From Domibacillus indicus (GTDB taxonomy: Bacteria > Bacillota > Bacilli > Bacillales > Domibacillaceae), in the NCBI RefSeq assembly GCF_000970685.1, contig NZ_LAJB01000002.1, forward strand, positions 651,854-715,853: 64,000 nucleotides of DNA, written 5' to 3'. The position numbers and the translations under genes are program-made. This document shows, piece by piece, positions 1 through 10,828 of this stretch (positions within the stretch are counted from its first letter, which is position 1; each line of letters opens with the position of its first letter). The notes beneath the pieces are model-generated. The model was not told the origin of the DNA and did not search any database. It saw nothing but the letters and a program-made list of their open reading frames with translations.

Positions 1-840
1 GATCGCTCCAAATCCCTCTGCTTCGCTCATAACTTCAAAAGCTGTGTGATTGTAGTAATCAAGCCCGCGGACAAGTTTCGGATCTACTGTGCATGAAATA
101 CCAATAGCGTCCAAATAACTCGTAACTTTTTCAAAATACGCTTTTGATTGGTCATTTAAGTAATCCAAAATAGACGGTGCCGTCTGCATCAGCTCATGCC
201 CCCGGTCTTTTTTACAATCTAAAATCCGAAGCGGATTTTGCTGCAAACGTGTCTGGCAGTCACTGCAAAACTCACCGATACGCGGCTCAAAATGGCGGAT
301 GAGCGCTTCACGGTGTGCATTCCGGCTTTCGGCATCGCCAAGAGAATTAATAACCAGATTTAGCTTTTTAAGCCCCGCTGATTTGTAAATGTCCATTACA
401 AGTGCGATGACTTCCGCATCAATTGCTGGATCTTCGCTGCCAATTGCTTCGACTCCAAACTGGACAAACTGGCGGTAGCGCCCGGCCTGGGGACGTTCAT
501 AACGGAACATCGGGCCCGTATAAAAAAGTTTCACCGGCTGATCTGGATGGCCAAACATTTTATTTTCAACAAATGACCGGACCACCGCAGCTGTTCCTTC
601 CGGCCGGAGCGTTAAGCTTCGTTCTCCCCTGTCTTCAAAGGTGTACATCTCCTTTTGAACGATATCCGTTGTATCGCCGACACTGCGCTTGAACAATTCG
701 GTATGCTCAAAAATCGGCGTCCGAATTTCTTTATAGTGATAACGGCGGCAGACATCTTTGGCGATGGTTTCTATGTACTGCCATTTTTCTGACTGGCCTG
801 GCAGGATATCCTGTGTGCCGCGTGGAATATTCACTGACAT
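1..840 (-). CDS. hisS: Histidyl-tRNA synthetase, 3' end cut by the window
   Basis: Class II aminoacyl-tRNA synthetase that charges tRNA-His in the cytoplasm. Translating the minus strand from the ATG at 840 gives an uninterrupted frame to base 1, about 280 residues of a usual length near 425. It starts [15 protein letters not shown], then shows [11 protein letters not shown] (class II motif 1 area), [12 protein letters not shown] and [15 protein letters not shown] (motif 2 area), and the HisRS histidine-loop segment [15 protein letters not shown] close to the edge. The C-terminal anticodon-binding domain lies outside the window. A T-box leader and its own promoter sit directly upstream. In B. 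subtilis aspS follows, which cannot be seen here. Confidence 0.97.
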   Translation of the reverse strand, partial: MSVNIPRGTQDILPGQSEKWQYIETIAKDVCRRYHYKEIRTPIFEHTELFKRSVGDTTDIVQKEMYTFEDRGERSLTLRPEGTAAVVRSFVENKMFGHPDQPVKLFYTGPMFRYERPQAGRYRQFVQFGVEAIGSEDPAIDAEVIALVMDIYKSAGLKKLNLVINSLGDAESRNAHREALIRHFEPRIGEFCSDCQTRLQQNPLRILDCKKDRGHELMQTAPSILDYLNDQSKAYFEKVTSYLDAIGISCTVDPKLVRGLDYYNHTAFEVMSEAEGFGAI

Positions 841-859
841 GGTCATTCCTCCTTTATTT

Positions 860-1146
860 GTAAAAGCACATAAAAAAACTTCCATCCCTGCAATTTGCGC
901 AGGGACGGAAGTTTTCCGCGGTACCACCCTCGTTAAAGCCAAAGCTTTCACTTTTTTTGATAACGCAATTCGCGGTTTTCCCTACTTTTTATTTCAGAAA
1001 AACGCCTCGGAAGTGTCTGTTCATAAAGATGTACCGTAAATGCTCTCAGTCTCGGCATTTTTCTCTGTCCGGCCAGCCCTTTACTACTTTTCTTCGTCTA
1101 TGGCTTTATTTATGCTGCTGTCATGGATTTTCTGTACAACCCTGCT
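860..1146 (-). promoter_or_regulatory. T-box riboswitch leader of hisS
   Basis: Read on the minus strand, the leader holds the T-box core AGGGTGGTACCGCG (revcomp at 917-930), followed by an intrinsic terminator whose arms AAAACTTCCGTCCCTGC and GCAGGGATGGAAGTTTT pair (878-915) before a T-run. About 170 nt of Stem I to III sequence precedes it, including AGTAGTAAAG, AGAGA and AGTAGGGAAAACCG stretches typical of T-boxes. Uncharged tRNA-His is expected to stabilise the antiterminator and allow hisS transcription. I could not fix the specifier codon with certainty from sequence alone. Confidence 0.9.
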
Positions 1147-1152
1147 GAAAAA

Positions 1153-1181
1153 AGTATAAAAAACTTTTCCCTTTATTTCAA
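1153..1181 (-). promoter_or_regulatory. Promoter of hisS
   Basis: On the minus strand TTGAAA (revcomp 1176-1181) is followed after 17 nt by TATACT (revcomp 1153-1158). This places the transcript start near 1146, at the beginning of the T-box leader. It lies just past the stop codon of dtd, so hisS is transcribed separately from relA-dtd. Confidence 0.75.
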
Positions 1182-1183
1182 CC

Positions 1184-1627
1184 TTAATCTTTTGTATTAA
1201 GAATCAATGTAACCGGGCCATCATTTACAAGCGCAACATCCATCATTGCACCGAATACGCCGGTTTCTACATGTACTCCCTGTTCACGAAGAAGGCGGTT
1301 GAATGTTTCATATAGTTTTTCAGCCTGTTCACCGGGCGCTGCTTTCATAAAATTTGGGCGCCGCCCTTTTTTGCAGTCACCATATAAGGTGAATTGCGAT
1401 ATCGATAGAATAGATGCCCCCCGGTCAAGCAGGGATTCATTCATTTTTCCCGATTCATCTTCGAATATACGGAGGTGAATAATTTTTTCAGCGAGCCATG
1501 CTGCATCCTGCTCGGTATCATCATGCGTTACTCCAACAAGCAGCACAAGCCCTGAATCAATTTTGCCTTTTATTTCACCATTTACTGTAACACTTGCTTT
1601 TTTGCTTCTTTGCAAAACAACTTTCAT
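1184..1627 (-). CDS. dtd: D-aminoacyl-tRNA deacylase
   Basis: Removes D-amino acids (notably D-Tyr) mischarged onto tRNA. The 147 residues are full length for the DTD family. It begins [15 protein letters not shown]; the family signature [17 protein letters not shown] is present, as is [11 protein letters not shown] at the C terminus, which supplies the cross-subunit Gly-Pro element of the active site. It starts 19 bp after relA ends and is almost certainly cotranscribed with it, as in B. subtilis (dtd = yrvI). Confidence 0.96.
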   Translation of the reverse strand: MKVVLQRSKKASVTVNGEIKGKIDSGLVLLVGVTHDDTEQDAAWLAEKIIHLRIFEDESGKMNESLLDRGASILSISQFTLYGDCKKGRRPNFMKAAPGEQAEKLYETFNRLLREQGVHVETGVFGAMMDVALVNDGPVTLILNTKD

Positions 1628-1646
1628 TGGTAAACACCTTCTACAT

Positions 1647-3845
1647 TTAATTCATAATACGGCGGACCGAATAAATATCGGGAATCTGCTTGACCCGTTC
1701 AACCACTTTTTGCAAATGGGTTACATTGCGGATAAAAATAGACATATCAATTTTCGCCATTTTATTTCGGTCAGAGCGCCCGGATACTGCGGAAATATTG
1801 GTTTTCGTTTCACTGACAACCTGCAGTACTTCATTTAAAAGACCCTGGCGGTCATAGCCGGAAATTTCAATGTCCACAAGGTATTCTTTTTGATTCGCTC
1901 CTCCGGATTCCCATTCAACCGGAATAAGACGGTTTTCTGTATCGTCATCCGCTGTTACATTCGGGCAGTCCTCCCGGTGAACGGAGACCCCGCGGCCTTT
2001 CGTAATATAGCCTACGATATCATCACCAGGTACGGGATTGCAGCAGCGGGACAGGCGAATTAATAGATTATCAATTCCTTTAACCGTTACGCCGGCGTTT
2101 TTCTTTTGGGCTGCCGGATTTGGCGGTGCTTTTATTTCTTTCACCACTTCATTGAGCGCCGCTTCCTGGTCGCGCTGCTTGCGAAGCTTCTCCGTCAGCC
2201 GATTTGCTACCTGAAGGGCGGTTACACCGTTGTAGCCTACTGCTGCAAACATGTCATCTTCGTTTAAAAAGTTAAACTTTTCAGCCACGCGCTTTAAATT
2301 TTGCTGCGTCATCACTTCTTTTACATCGAAGTCCATATTTTTAATTTCATTCTCGATCATTTCCTGGCCTTTTTCCACATTTTCTTCGCGGTTTTGTTTC
2401 TTGAAAAATTGGCGTATTTTATTTTTCGCCTGGGAAGTCTGGGCCATTTTAATCCAGTCCTTGCTTGGACCGTATGAATGCTTGGAGGTTAAAATCTCTA
2501 AAATATCCCCTGTTTTCAGCTTGTAGTCAAGCGTCACCATTTTGCCGTTTACTTTTGCGCCGATTGTTTTATTGCCGATTTCAGAATGAATTCGATAAGC
2601 AAAATCTATCGGGACGGAACCAGCCGGCAATTCAAGAACATCACCTTTTGGCGTGAACACAAACACCATATCGGAGAATAAATCCAGCTTAAGCGACTCC
2701 ATAAATTCTTCCGCGTCCTGTGAATCATTTTGAAAATCCAAAATTTCCCGGAACCAGGTCATTTTCTTTTCAAACGATGCGTTTTCGTCAACGGCCCGGC
2801 CTTCCTTGTACGCCCAATGCGCCGCTACCCCGTATTCAGCAATACGGTGCATTTCTTCGGTGCGGATCTGCACTTCGAGCGGATCACCTTTTGGACCGAT
2901 AACCGTCGTATGAAGGGACTGATACATATTTGTTTTCGGCATTGCAATATAGTCTTTAAACCTTCCCGGCATCGGCTTCCAGCATGTATGAATAATGCCA
3001 AGTGCCGCATAGCAGTCTTTGATGCTGTCAACTACAATACGCACCGCTAACAAATCATAAATTTCATTAAACTGTTTGTGCTGCATCGCCATTTTCCGGT
3101 AAATGCTGTATATGTGTTTTGGGCGCCCCGAAATTTCTGCAGTAATATCCATTTCATCCAGCCGGCTCCGCATCGAATCAATTACATCGTCCAGGTATTG
3201 CTCCCGCTCTTCCCGCTTTCGCTTCATCAGATTAACGATTCGGTAATACTGCTGCGGGTTTAAATAACGAAGCGCTGTATCTTCAAGCTCCCATTTAATT
3301 TTTGACATACCGAGGCGATGGGCGAGTGGTGCGAAGATTTCCAGCGTTTCATTTGAAATACGCCGCTGTTTTTCCTGCGGCAGGTGCTTAAGCGTCCGCA
3401 TATTATGAAGGCGGTCAGCCAGCTTAATTAATATAACCCGGATGTCCTGCGCCATTGCCACAAACATTTTCCGATGGTTTTCCGCCTGCTGCTCTTCTTT
3501 TGATTTGTATTTAATTTTCCCGAGCTTTGTCACACCGTCCACAAGCATAGCCACTTCCGCATTAAATTCATCCGCCAGGTCCTGCAGGGTGACTTCCGTA
3601 TCTTCCACTACATCATGAAGGAAGCCGGATGCAACCGTTGCAGGGTCCATTTCAAGGTCAGCTAAAATACCTGCGACCTGTATCGGATGAATAATATACG
3701 GCTCGCCCGATTTACGAAACTGGTGCTTGTGCGCCTCTTTCGCATACTCAAACGCACGCCGGACAAACTTGACATGCTCTTCGTTCAAGTAGGCACGGGT
3801 CCGGTCAATGACCTGATCGGCGGTTAATATCTGGTCTTTCGCCAT
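1647..3845 (-). CDS. relA: Bifunctional (p)ppGpp synthetase/hydrolase
   Basis: Long RSH enzyme of the stringent response, 732 residues, the normal length. Domains in order: HD hydrolase ([12 protein letters not shown], His-Asp at residues 77-78), synthetase ([19 protein letters not shown]), TGS ([19 protein letters not shown]), a conserved Cys-Cys zinc-finger/helical part ([16 protein letters not shown]) and a C-terminal ACT domain ([16 protein letters not shown]). The intact HD pair points to both making and degrading ppGpp, as in the single Rel of Bacillus. Start ATG at 3845 follows GAAGGTGA at a normal distance. dtd lies downstream; apt and recJ lie upstream behind a terminator. Confidence 0.97.
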   Translation of the reverse strand: MAKDQILTADQVIDRTRAYLNEEHVKFVRRAFEYAKEAHKHQFRKSGEPYIIHPIQVAGILADLEMDPATVASGFLHDVVEDTEVTLQDLADEFNAEVAMLVDGVTKLGKIKYKSKEEQQAENHRKMFVAMAQDIRVILIKLADRLHNMRTLKHLPQEKQRRISNETLEIFAPLAHRLGMSKIKWELEDTALRYLNPQQYYRIVNLMKRKREEREQYLDDVIDSMRSRLDEMDITAEISGRPKHIYSIYRKMAMQHKQFNEIYDLLAVRIVVDSIKDCYAALGIIHTCWKPMPGRFKDYIAMPKTNMYQSLHTTVIGPKGDPLEVQIRTEEMHRIAEYGVAAHWAYKEGRAVDENASFEKKMTWFREILDFQNDSQDAEEFMESLKLDLFSDMVFVFTPKGDVLELPAGSVPIDFAYRIHSEIGNKTIGAKVNGKMVTLDYKLKTGDILEILTSKHSYGPSKDWIKMAQTSQAKNKIRQFFKKQNREENVEKGQEMIENEIKNMDFDVKEVMTQQNLKRVAEKFNFLNEDDMFAAVGYNGVTALQVANRLTEKLRKQRDQEAALNEVVKEIKAPPNPAAQKKNAGVTVKGIDNLLIRLSRCCNPVPGDDIVGYITKGRGVSVHREDCPNVTADDDTENRLIPVEWESGGANQKEYLVDIEISGYDRQGLLNEVLQVVSETKTNISAVSGRSDRNKMAKIDMSIFIRNVTHLQKVVERVKQIPDIYSVRRIMN

Positions 3846-3897
3846 ATGTTTTGTTCACCTTCGCCCTTTCCGAAAAAACTGATTGTTCTTATTATCG

Positions 3898-3940
3898 AAA
3901 AAAAAGTACAGGATGTAAAGTCATCCTGCACTTTTTTTCT
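3898..3940 (-). terminator. Intrinsic terminator after apt
   Basis: Arms GTGCAGGATGA and TCATCCTGTAC-like sequence pair around a TTTA loop (minus strand) and are followed by a T-run, between the apt stop and the relA start. Confidence 0.85.
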
Positions 3941-3962
3941 GAATCAGGCGATTTTTGTCGAA

Positions 3963-4478
3963 TTAATCATAAGGAATGATTGTTAATACATCATACCCAT
4001 CGAGTTTTTCACGCCCGTTCAAGTAATTTAATTCAATTAAAAAGGCGATGCCGACTACAATCCCGCCAAGCTGCTCTACAAGCTTGATTGTTGCTTCGAT
4101 TGTTCCGCCTGTTGCCAGAAGATCATCGGTAATGAGAACACGCTGTCCAGGCTTCACAGCATCCTTGTGGATCGTCAGCACATCTTTCCCGTATTCAAGG
4201 CCGTACTCGACTTTAATGGTTTCACGCGGCAGCTTGCCTTCTTTACGCACAGGTGCAAAGCCGACACCAAGCGAATAAGCAACCGGGCAGCCGACAATAA
4301 AGCCGCGTGCTTCCGGGCCGACAATTAAATCCACCTGCTTTTCTTTTGCATACAGAACAATTTGATCCGTTGCATAACGAAATGCGTCTCCATTATCCAT
4401 GAGCGGGGTAATATCCTTAAACTGAATGCCTGGCTTTGGCCAGTCCGGCACAATTTTAATATACTCTTTTAAATTCAT
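3963..4478 (-). CDS. apt: Adenine phosphoribosyltransferase
   Basis: Salvages adenine to AMP using PRPP. The 171 residues match the family length. Signatures: [17 protein letters not shown] near residues 54-70 and the PRPP-binding loop [16 protein letters not shown] near residues 114-129. Its ATG overlaps the recJ stop by four bases (ATGA), indicating translational coupling. An intrinsic terminator follows. Confidence 0.97.
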   Translation of the reverse strand: MNLKEYIKIVPDWPKPGIQFKDITPLMDNGDAFRYATDQIVLYAKEKQVDLIVGPEARGFIVGCPVAYSLGVGFAPVRKEGKLPRETIKVEYGLEYGKDVLTIHKDAVKPGQRVLITDDLLATGGTIEATIKLVEQLGGIVVGIAFLIELNYLNGREKLDGYDVLTIIPYD

Positions 4479-6811
4479 TTCAATAGTTCCTCCCTGTATG
4501 CATCAGAACCCTTCATCCATTTGTCTAAAACGGACTTCAGCTCCTGATAGGATGAATAAACGAGCTTTTGTTCAAGGTTAAATTGCGTCTGCTTTTGTAT
4601 ATAGGCAGGCGACTCACTTAAATCACGCTTGTCCGCATCCTTTTGCACTTCAATCTTTCCATCGTTTAGTTTAACAAATCCAAGCTCAAAAAACACTTTT
4701 GACATAAACCGGATAGACGCATATGGCCATCCCTGTTTCTTCGCCAGAAGTTCACCGTGCTGCTTTATGTCAAATATGCCTCTTTTCAGTAAAAATCCAT
4801 AATACCATTTAAATTGGTCCCGTGTTGGCATGGCGCTGAAAAAGTGGCTTTCTTCTGTACGAAAATGAGCGTAAATACGTGCCGGGGCTTTGCCGGCAAG
4901 CAATGATTTTATTACTTGTTCGTTCTCCGGCAGGTTTAACAGGATGATATTTTTGTCGTCCATTTCAATTTGCGCCGCTTCCTGCTCTGACTTGACACAT
5001 ACAACAGAAGGATCAGCAGATTCGCGGCCAAACGAGATAGTGATTTTTTCATTTGGCACATCATTAAGCCAGTGTAAATGGCTTTTGCCGCCGCGCATAT
5101 CAAACAGCTGGCATTCATCCACCCGCATGTCCCGGAGCATAATTTGCGGGCGGCGCATATTATTCCACTCGTTAATAGACAATTCACCAATCACAGACAC
5201 TTCCGCCGTTTTTGCAATATGGTCCGCGTACTCTCCCATCCCGAAACCGATGCCATCAATGGCCTGGCCGGCTTGTTCAAAGGCAGCCTTTAAATGGGTT
5301 TGATTTGCACCGATTTTTTTCATTGCTGCGATTTTTGCATCACGAATAACAAAAAGCGGTTTCGGATTGTTCATGCCAAAAGGAGCCAGTTTGTTAAGCT
5401 CCTCAATACTTTGCACAGTAATATCCGGTATGGATGCTTCGCTGTCGACTTGAATAATTGGCGTAAAATCTTCTTCCGCCAGTGTTTCATTGGCGATTTT
5501 AACCATGCGGCGGCGAAGCTCATCCACATCATCAATAGACAGGGTCATGCCTGCAGCCATCGGATGGCCGCCAAAGTGCGGCAAAATATCGCGGCACGTT
5601 GATAAGCTCTGATAAAGATCAAAACCTTTAATGCTCCTTGCAGAGCCCTTGGCGATTCCTTTTTCCGTATCGAAACCAAGCACAATAGCCGGACGGTAAA
5701 ACGTATCGGTGAGACGGGATGCCACAATCCCGACAACTCCGGGATTCCATCCTTCTTTCCCAACAATAATAACAGGATATTCGTCTGGCGGATAATCCCG
5801 GCTGACAATCTCGATTGCTTCCTTTGCCATTTCATTTACAATTGTCTGGCGCTGCTTATTCATTGCGTCGATTTCTTCTGCCAGCATCATTGCTTCTTCC
5901 ATGTCTTCTGTCAGCATAAGCTCTGCGGCAGGCCCGGCATCATCAAGCCGGCCTGCTGCATTAATACGCGGACCAATCATAAATCCGACTGTTTCTTCAT
6001 TGATCGAAGACTGCTCCGTGCCTGTCTGCTTGCAAAGAGCAACAATGCCCGGCCGCTGCGATTGGCGCAATGCCCTGATGCCTTTTTTGGCAATGAGCCG
6101 ATTTTCTCCATTCAGGGGAACTAAATCGGCAATCGTCCCAATCGCGGCCAGGTCCAGCAAATGCTCCGGCACTTTCTCATACAGGGCATGGGCTACCTTT
6201 AAAGCAACGCCTACTCCGGCAAGATGCCCAAACGGATAGGACCCGCCCGGGTGCTTAGGATGTATAATGGCCAGTGCTTCCGGCAATTCAGGTCCGGGCT
6301 CGTGATGATCTGTAATAATTAAATCAATACCGATTTCTTTCGCCACTGTTGCTTCGTGAATACCTGAAATGCCGGTGTCCACTGTAATAATCAAGCCAAA
6401 GCCGCTTTCCTTTGCATGGCGAAAAGCCGGCTCATTCGGACCGTACCCTTCCGTAAACCGGTTTGGAATATAATAATCAGCAGAAACTCCATAATCACGA
6501 AGTGCTGTTAAAAGGACAGATGTACTGCTGACTCCATCCGCATCATAATCACCAAAAACAAGCACTGCCTCCCCCTGCTCTTTCGCCTGGCGGATGCGGC
6601 TGATGGCTTTGTCCATATCCTTCAGCAAAAAAGGATCATGGAATGTCATACCTTCATCAAATAAAAAAGCCCGTGCTTCTTCTTTTTTGGTAATTCCGCG
6701 TCCCAATAAAAGTGATGCGGCAAGCGGACTCGTCCCGATTTCTTCCGCGAACGCTTCACTTTGTATGCGATCCACTTCTTTTAAGGACCAGCGCATTTTT
6801 GGTTTTAGCAT
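4475..6811 (-). CDS. recJ: Single-stranded-DNA-specific exonuclease RecJ
   Basis: 5'-3' ssDNA exonuclease of recombination and mismatch repair. About 778 residues from the chosen start. DHH phosphoesterase motifs are visible: [33 protein letters not shown], and the DHHA1 GGHPMAAGM motif; an OB-fold and the Bacillus-type C-terminal domain follow. The frame is open 18 codons further upstream, but ATG 6811 ([10 protein letters not shown]) matches known RecJ N termini and has GGGGTG just ahead. It overlaps apt by four bases. Confidence 0.95.
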   Translation of the reverse strand: MLKPKMRWSLKEVDRIQSEAFAEEIGTSPLAASLLLGRGITKKEEARAFLFDEGMTFHDPFLLKDMDKAISRIRQAKEQGEAVLVFGDYDADGVSSTSVLLTALRDYGVSADYYIPNRFTEGYGPNEPAFRHAKESGFGLIITVDTGISGIHEATVAKEIGIDLIITDHHEPGPELPEALAIIHPKHPGGSYPFGHLAGVGVALKVAHALYEKVPEHLLDLAAIGTIADLVPLNGENRLIAKKGIRALRQSQRPGIVALCKQTGTEQSSINEETVGFMIGPRINAAGRLDDAGPAAELMLTEDMEEAMMLAEEIDAMNKQRQTIVNEMAKEAIEIVSRDYPPDEYPVIIVGKEGWNPGVVGIVASRLTDTFYRPAIVLGFDTEKGIAKGSARSIKGFDLYQSLSTCRDILPHFGGHPMAAGMTLSIDDVDELRRRMVKIANETLAEEDFTPIIQVDSEASIPDITVQSIEELNKLAPFGMNNPKPLFVIRDAKIAAMKKIGANQTHLKAAFEQAGQAIDGIGFGMGEYADHIAKTAEVSVIGELSINEWNNMRRPQIMLRDMRVDECQLFDMRGGKSHLHWLNDVPNEKITISFGRESADPSVVCVKSEQEAAQIEMDDKNIILLNLPENEQVIKSLLAGKAPARIYAHFRTEESHFFSAMPTRDQFKWYYGFLLKRGIFDIKQHGELLAKKQGWPYASIRFMSKVFFELGFVKLNDGKIEVQKDADKRDLSESPAYIQKQTQFNLEQKLVYSSYQELKSVLDKWMKGSDAYREELLK

Positions 6812-6870
6812 AATTTCACCCCATAACGTACTCATTATACGGGTCAAATGAATAAATGACAACAAAGGAA

Positions 6871-6909
6871 AAACCGGAAGCTGTATGTAGATTACACAGC
6901 TTCCGGTTT
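6871..6909 (-). terminator. Intrinsic terminator after lapA
   Basis: Perfect 14-bp arms (AAACCGGAAGCTGT / ACAGCTTCCGGTTT) with a short loop, followed on the minus strand by TTTTT. It separates lapA from recJ. Confidence 0.9.
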
Positions 6910-6912
6910 CTT

Positions 6913-7245
6913 TTAATCTCCGTCCGGAGACAGCCGGGTTGAATTGGCATCCGGCGTTACAATCTCCCGGTGCTCAAGCTTTAATTCATGCATTTCCTTT
7001 TTTAATTGCTCATTCTGGCGGATCAGCTCTTTATTTTGGTGCTTAAGTGCCATCGTGCGGAACAAACTAAACATAAAGATGGCCAGGCCGCCCAGCAAAA
7101 CGGAAAACAAAATCACAAGAATTAGCGGCCACTGGGCAGAGCCGAAGGCGTAGTTGACTGTAACAGGATCAACATTCAGCACTGCAAAAATGGCAATAAT
7201 TAATGCAAAAACCAGTCCTAGAATAAGTGCTGTTTGTGTTTTCAA
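6913..7245 (-). CDS. LapA-domain membrane protein
   Basis: 110 residues with two N-terminal hydrophobic helices (roughly 5-25 and 40-62), then a charged coiled-coil tail (HQNKELIRQNEQLKKEMHELK). This is the LapA/DUF1049 architecture; the B. subtilis gene at this place is yrvD. In Gram-negative bacteria LapA controls LpxC turnover, which does not apply here, so the role in Bacillaceae is unknown. It has its own terminator and is divergent from the gene at 7379. Confidence 0.85.
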   Translation of the reverse strand: MKTQTALILGLVFALIIAIFAVLNVDPVTVNYAFGSAQWPLILVILFSVLLGGLAIFMFSLFRTMALKHQNKELIRQNEQLKKEMHELKLEHREIVTPDANSTRLSPDGD

Positions 7246-7378
7246 TTTTTATTCCCTCCCTTGCCTGTCTTTACTTTTCCCGTTTCCCTATTCGCTTCAA
7301 ACATTTCCGGCTCATTCTGTCCTTGAATTCTTCTTTCAAAAAAGGCACGATAGAAAGAAAAAGAAAGCAGGAATTACA

Positions 7379-8422
7379 ATGCAGCGCTTTTATATAGATG
7401 TGATTCAAGGAAGAGGGAGTTATTATGAGCTGGGCCGGCTGGCCGGTGACAAATTAAAGCAGTCACCGCTTTTTGCCGTGCATCAGCAGCGCCGCAAAAA
7501 ATCACTTCATTCCTATAAGATTGATTTTCACCGGATAAAACAATATTTTCAAACATTCGCGCCTGTTATGTGGGAAGAGTTTGAAGGATTAGCGGAATCA
7601 CTTGGCTGGTCATTATACGATGCAGTTCATGAATACAGCGGCTTTCAAGCAGATGATGTAAACAGCGGCTGTTCGGCTATGATGAAAAATGGCCTGTTCG
7701 TCCGAAATTATGATTTCCACCCTAAAACATATGAAGGACGGCTTCTTTTGTGGCAGCCGGACCATGGATATGCTTCTGTCGGCATTAGCGGCCGGCTGGT
7801 GGGACGAATCGATGGCATGAATGAGAAAGGGCTGGTGATCGGCTTTCATTTTGTAAACCGTCGCCGTGCTGAAGATGGATTTACATGCAGCATCATTGCC
7901 CGTCTGGTGCTTGATTCGTGTGCAACAACTGAGGAAGCCATTGCTCTCCTTTCTTCTCTTCCGCATCGCCATTCGTTTAACTACTCTCTTTACGATGCTT
8001 CCCTGCAAAGTGCTGTCGTGGAAGCCTCTCCGCGTGGTGTTCAAGTGCGCAGGCAGACCGATGTCTGTGCCAATCATTTCGTTTCGGACAAGCTGTCCGG
8101 CGAAAATCGTTATCACACGGCCGAGTCCAAAGAACGGCTTTCCAACTTGCAAAAGCTTGCTGACACGCCGCGAAGCATGGAGGGAGCATACGAGCTTTTT
8201 AACAATCCGGCTTACTGTATCTTCAAAAAGAAATACGGCAGCTGGGCCGGTACGCTTCACACAACGGTTTATGATCCTCGCTCCCTGCGCGTTCTGGTCG
8301 GTGTCGGCGAACAGGCTCATCCGTTTCCAATCGATTTTAACCAGTGGCTTACAGGAGAGCGTCTCCCTGTTACACGAGTCTTTGGCCAGATTGATTCTGC
8401 AGAAGCGTTTGTGCATATGTAA
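7379..8422 (+). CDS. C45-type Ntn hydrolase (acyl-CoA:6-APA acyltransferase-like)
   Basis: 347 residues. The motif SGCSAM puts a cysteine at residue 98 preceded by Gly, the usual nucleophile and self-cleavage position of peptidase family C45 and choloylglycine-type Ntn hydrolases; FVRNYDFHP and the later NHF segment also fit. Such enzymes are made as a proenzyme cut just before the Cys, and hydrolyse or transfer acyl amides. The substrate cannot be told. The ATG at 7379 follows GCAGG; the frame is open further upstream but that part is not protein-like. It lies between lapA and secDF, on the opposite strand to both. Confidence 0.75.
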   Translation: MQRFYIDVIQGRGSYYELGRLAGDKLKQSPLFAVHQQRRKKSLHSYKIDFHRIKQYFQTFAPVMWEEFEGLAESLGWSLYDAVHEYSGFQADDVNSGCSAMMKNGLFVRNYDFHPKTYEGRLLLWQPDHGYASVGISGRLVGRIDGMNEKGLVIGFHFVNRRRAEDGFTCSIIARLVLDSCATTEEAIALLSSLPHRHSFNYSLYDASLQSAVVEASPRGVQVRRQTDVCANHFVSDKLSGENRYHTAESKERLSNLQKLADTPRSMEGAYELFNNPAYCIFKKKYGSWAGTLHTTVYDPRSLRVLVGVGEQAHPFPIDFNQWLTGERLPVTRVFGQIDSAEAFVHM

Positions 8423-8425
8423 AAA

Positions 8426-8448
8426 AGCGTCCAGGAAGCCTGGACGCT
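8426..8448. terminator. Bidirectional terminator between the C45 gene and secDF
   Basis: AGCGTCCAGG-aag-CCTGGACGCT flanked by A-run and T-run, so it can stop the plus-strand C45 transcript and the minus-strand secDF transcript. Confidence 0.92.
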
Positions 8449-8453
8449 TTTTG

Positions 8454-10715
8454 TTACACTTGAAGCTCATCTTTACTCGTATTTCTTTCTTTATACGTAA
8501 TAAGCTTCCCTTTTTTCTTCAGTTCTTTCTTTTTCCAGATCAGCCAAAGCTGGGCTGCAATAAAGATCGAAGAATATGCGCCGCCGATCAAGCCGACAAG
8601 CAGAGCAATTGAGAAATTTAGGATTGATGTACTTCCTAGAATAATTAAAGCTATTACGGCAATAACGACAGTCAGCACCGTGTTCACAGAACGTGCTAAT
8701 GTCTGGCGAATACTTTTGTTAACAATACCATCAAGCTGTTCCGGCGCGGTAATTTTTTTGATCTTTGTCAGATTTTCACGAATCCGGTCAAATGTAACGA
8801 TTGTGTCATTTATGGAATATCCAACAATGGTAAGAACCGCTGCTATAAAAGTAATATCCACCTCTAAACGGGTTAAGCTGAAAAACGCAATAATGAAAAA
8901 CACGTCATGAAGCAAAGCCAATACAGAAGCAATACCCATGTAAAGTTCAAAGCGGAAAGCTACATATAAGATAATCCCTACCGCTGCAATAGCAAGTGCC
9001 TTGACAGCATTTTTCGCCAATTCTTTTCCGACTACTGGTGATACGGTGCTAATATTTGGTTCGGCACCGAATTTTTTATCTAAACTAGATTTTACTTTTG
9101 CAATTTCCTGCTGTGTCAGTGCTTCATCAAAGCGCGCGGATGCTATGTTTTGGTTGTCTCCGCCAAGCGTCACGTTTACATCATAGCCGAGTTTATCCAG
9201 CTCCGCTTCCACGGCTTGCTCGGTCAGTGGCTGATCAGCTAATAATTCGAGGCGGGAACCGCTTGAGAAATCAATTCCCAGGTTTAAACGAAAAACAGCA
9301 AGAACAATCATGCCTGCTATAATGGCAACAGCTGAAAAAGCAAATAATTTTTTATGAGGCTTAACAAAATCAAGCTTATCAAATTTAGTTGGCAGATCGA
9401 GCGCATCGTATCCTTCACTAATTGGATAAATTGCGGATTTCTTTACACCAAACCAGCCGGGTCTGTCGTTAAGCCAATTGCTTTTTACAAGCAGGCTCAT
9501 TAAAACTCTTGCCCCCCAAATAGCGGTAATAAAGCTGACAAGGATGCTAATAATAAGCGTAGTCGCAAATCCTTTAACGGAGCTCGTTCCAAAATAAAAT
9601 AATACACCGCCCGCTAAAAGGGTTGTTAAGTTTGCATCCACTACTGTAAGAAACGCATTGCTGCTTCCTGTTTTAAATGCAGCTTTTATAGAGCGTCCAA
9701 TTTTGATTTCTTCCCTAATCCTTTCAGCAGTGATAATGTTCGCATCCACCGCCATTCCAACCCCGAGTATGAGTGCCGCAATACCCGGCAATGTCATAAC
9801 CGCACCGAGCAAGTCAAATATAAGCAGGGTTAAATAAAGAAAGGCCGTTAACGTGATGACTGCAATTAAGCCGGGCAGCCGGTAATAAAGAATCATAAAC
9901 AAAAAGATGATTCCAATGCCGACAATACCAGCAAGAACAGTTTCGTTCAGCGCTTTTTCGCCAAATTGCGCACCAACGGATGTAGAATATATTTCATTTA
10001 ATTTAACCGGCAAAGCGCCTGCATCTAATAAAGCTGCCAGTTCCTGAGCTTCTTCTACAGTAAAATTGCCTTGAATGGTTACTTCCGTTGTATTAAACAC
10101 TTCGTCTACATTAGGAGAAGATAAGAATTTCGGGTTTTCTTTCTGTGCCTCTTTAGCAAACGAATCAACACCCTCTTCAAAATCAAGCCAGATTACAAGC
10201 TGATTATTTGGGGCCATCGTGACAATTTTTTCCGTTACTTCCTTGAATTTGTTTTTATCTTTCAGCTTAACAGCTACGTTTGGCTGCCCCGTTTCTGTAA
10301 ATGACTGTTCGGCACCGCCTTCTACCAGGTCGCTTCCATCCATCATTAAATTGTCATTTACGTCACGGAAAGACAGATTTGCTTGTGTCGACAGCATATT
10401 CCGCGCCTGTTCCTGGTCTTCAATACCGGCAAGCTGGACTCGAATACGATTTCCTTCTTCTACTTGAATACTAGGCTCGCTGACACCAAGTGCGTTAATG
10501 CGGCGATCGAGTGCTTCGGCCGTGTCAGCCACAACGCTTTCGGTTATTTTCTGTCCTTCTTTTGCAGGCTTAACTTCATAGAGCACTTCAAAACCGCCCT
10601 GCAAATCAAGGCCTAATTTAATATTTTTGACAATATCGCCTGCCGTTCCGCCCATTGCACCAAACAAAACAAGGACAACAAGCAAAAAAGCAACGATACG
10701 GCTTCGTTTTACCAT
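8454..10715 (-). CDS. secDF: Protein translocase subunit SecDF (fused)
   Basis: 753 residues joining SecD and SecF in one chain, as in Bacillus. It uses the proton motive force to help the Sec machinery complete export. SecD half: N-terminal helix, GLDLQGGFEVLYEV, a large extracytoplasmic P1 domain, then helices containing GVGMAVDANIITAERIREE. SecF half: GIDFSSGSRLELL and GYSINDTIVTFDRIREN. About 12 membrane segments are expected. ATG 10715 lies 12 nt from AAGGAG; another ATG nearer the RBS is out of frame. Confidence 0.97.
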   Translation of the reverse strand: MVKRSRIVAFLLVVLVLFGAMGGTAGDIVKNIKLGLDLQGGFEVLYEVKPAKEGQKITESVVADTAEALDRRINALGVSEPSIQVEEGNRIRVQLAGIEDQEQARNMLSTQANLSFRDVNDNLMMDGSDLVEGGAEQSFTETGQPNVAVKLKDKNKFKEVTEKIVTMAPNNQLVIWLDFEEGVDSFAKEAQKENPKFLSSPNVDEVFNTTEVTIQGNFTVEEAQELAALLDAGALPVKLNEIYSTSVGAQFGEKALNETVLAGIVGIGIIFLFMILYYRLPGLIAVITLTAFLYLTLLIFDLLGAVMTLPGIAALILGVGMAVDANIITAERIREEIKIGRSIKAAFKTGSSNAFLTVVDANLTTLLAGGVLFYFGTSSVKGFATTLIISILVSFITAIWGARVLMSLLVKSNWLNDRPGWFGVKKSAIYPISEGYDALDLPTKFDKLDFVKPHKKLFAFSAVAIIAGMIVLAVFRLNLGIDFSSGSRLELLADQPLTEQAVEAELDKLGYDVNVTLGGDNQNIASARFDEALTQQEIAKVKSSLDKKFGAEPNISTVSPVVGKELAKNAVKALAIAAVGIILYVAFRFELYMGIASVLALLHDVFFIIAFFSLTRLEVDITFIAAVLTIVGYSINDTIVTFDRIRENLTKIKKITAPEQLDGIVNKSIRQTLARSVNTVLTVVIAVIALIILGSTSILNFSIALLVGLIGGAYSSIFIAAQLWLIWKKKELKKKGKLITYKERNTSKDELQV

Positions 10716-10764
10716 TCTTCATTTCCACTCCTTATTGTATGTAAAAGAACAAGTTGATAAAAAA

Positions 10765-10789
10765 AATTCCGGTAACGAATACCAGAATT
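10765..10789 (-). terminator. Intrinsic terminator after comN
   Basis: AATTCTGGTA and TACCGGAATT pair around a short loop, followed on the minus strand by eight T. It lies between comN and secDF. Confidence 0.8.
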
Positions 10790-10828
10790 CCTCAGCACTC
10801 TTCATTATGAATGAGAAAAAACAGACTG

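Noticed and set aside
7154-7378. N-terminal extension of the C45-like protein.
   Set aside because: The 75 extra residues overlap lapA antisense and look random; the internal ATG has an RBS and fits the family start.
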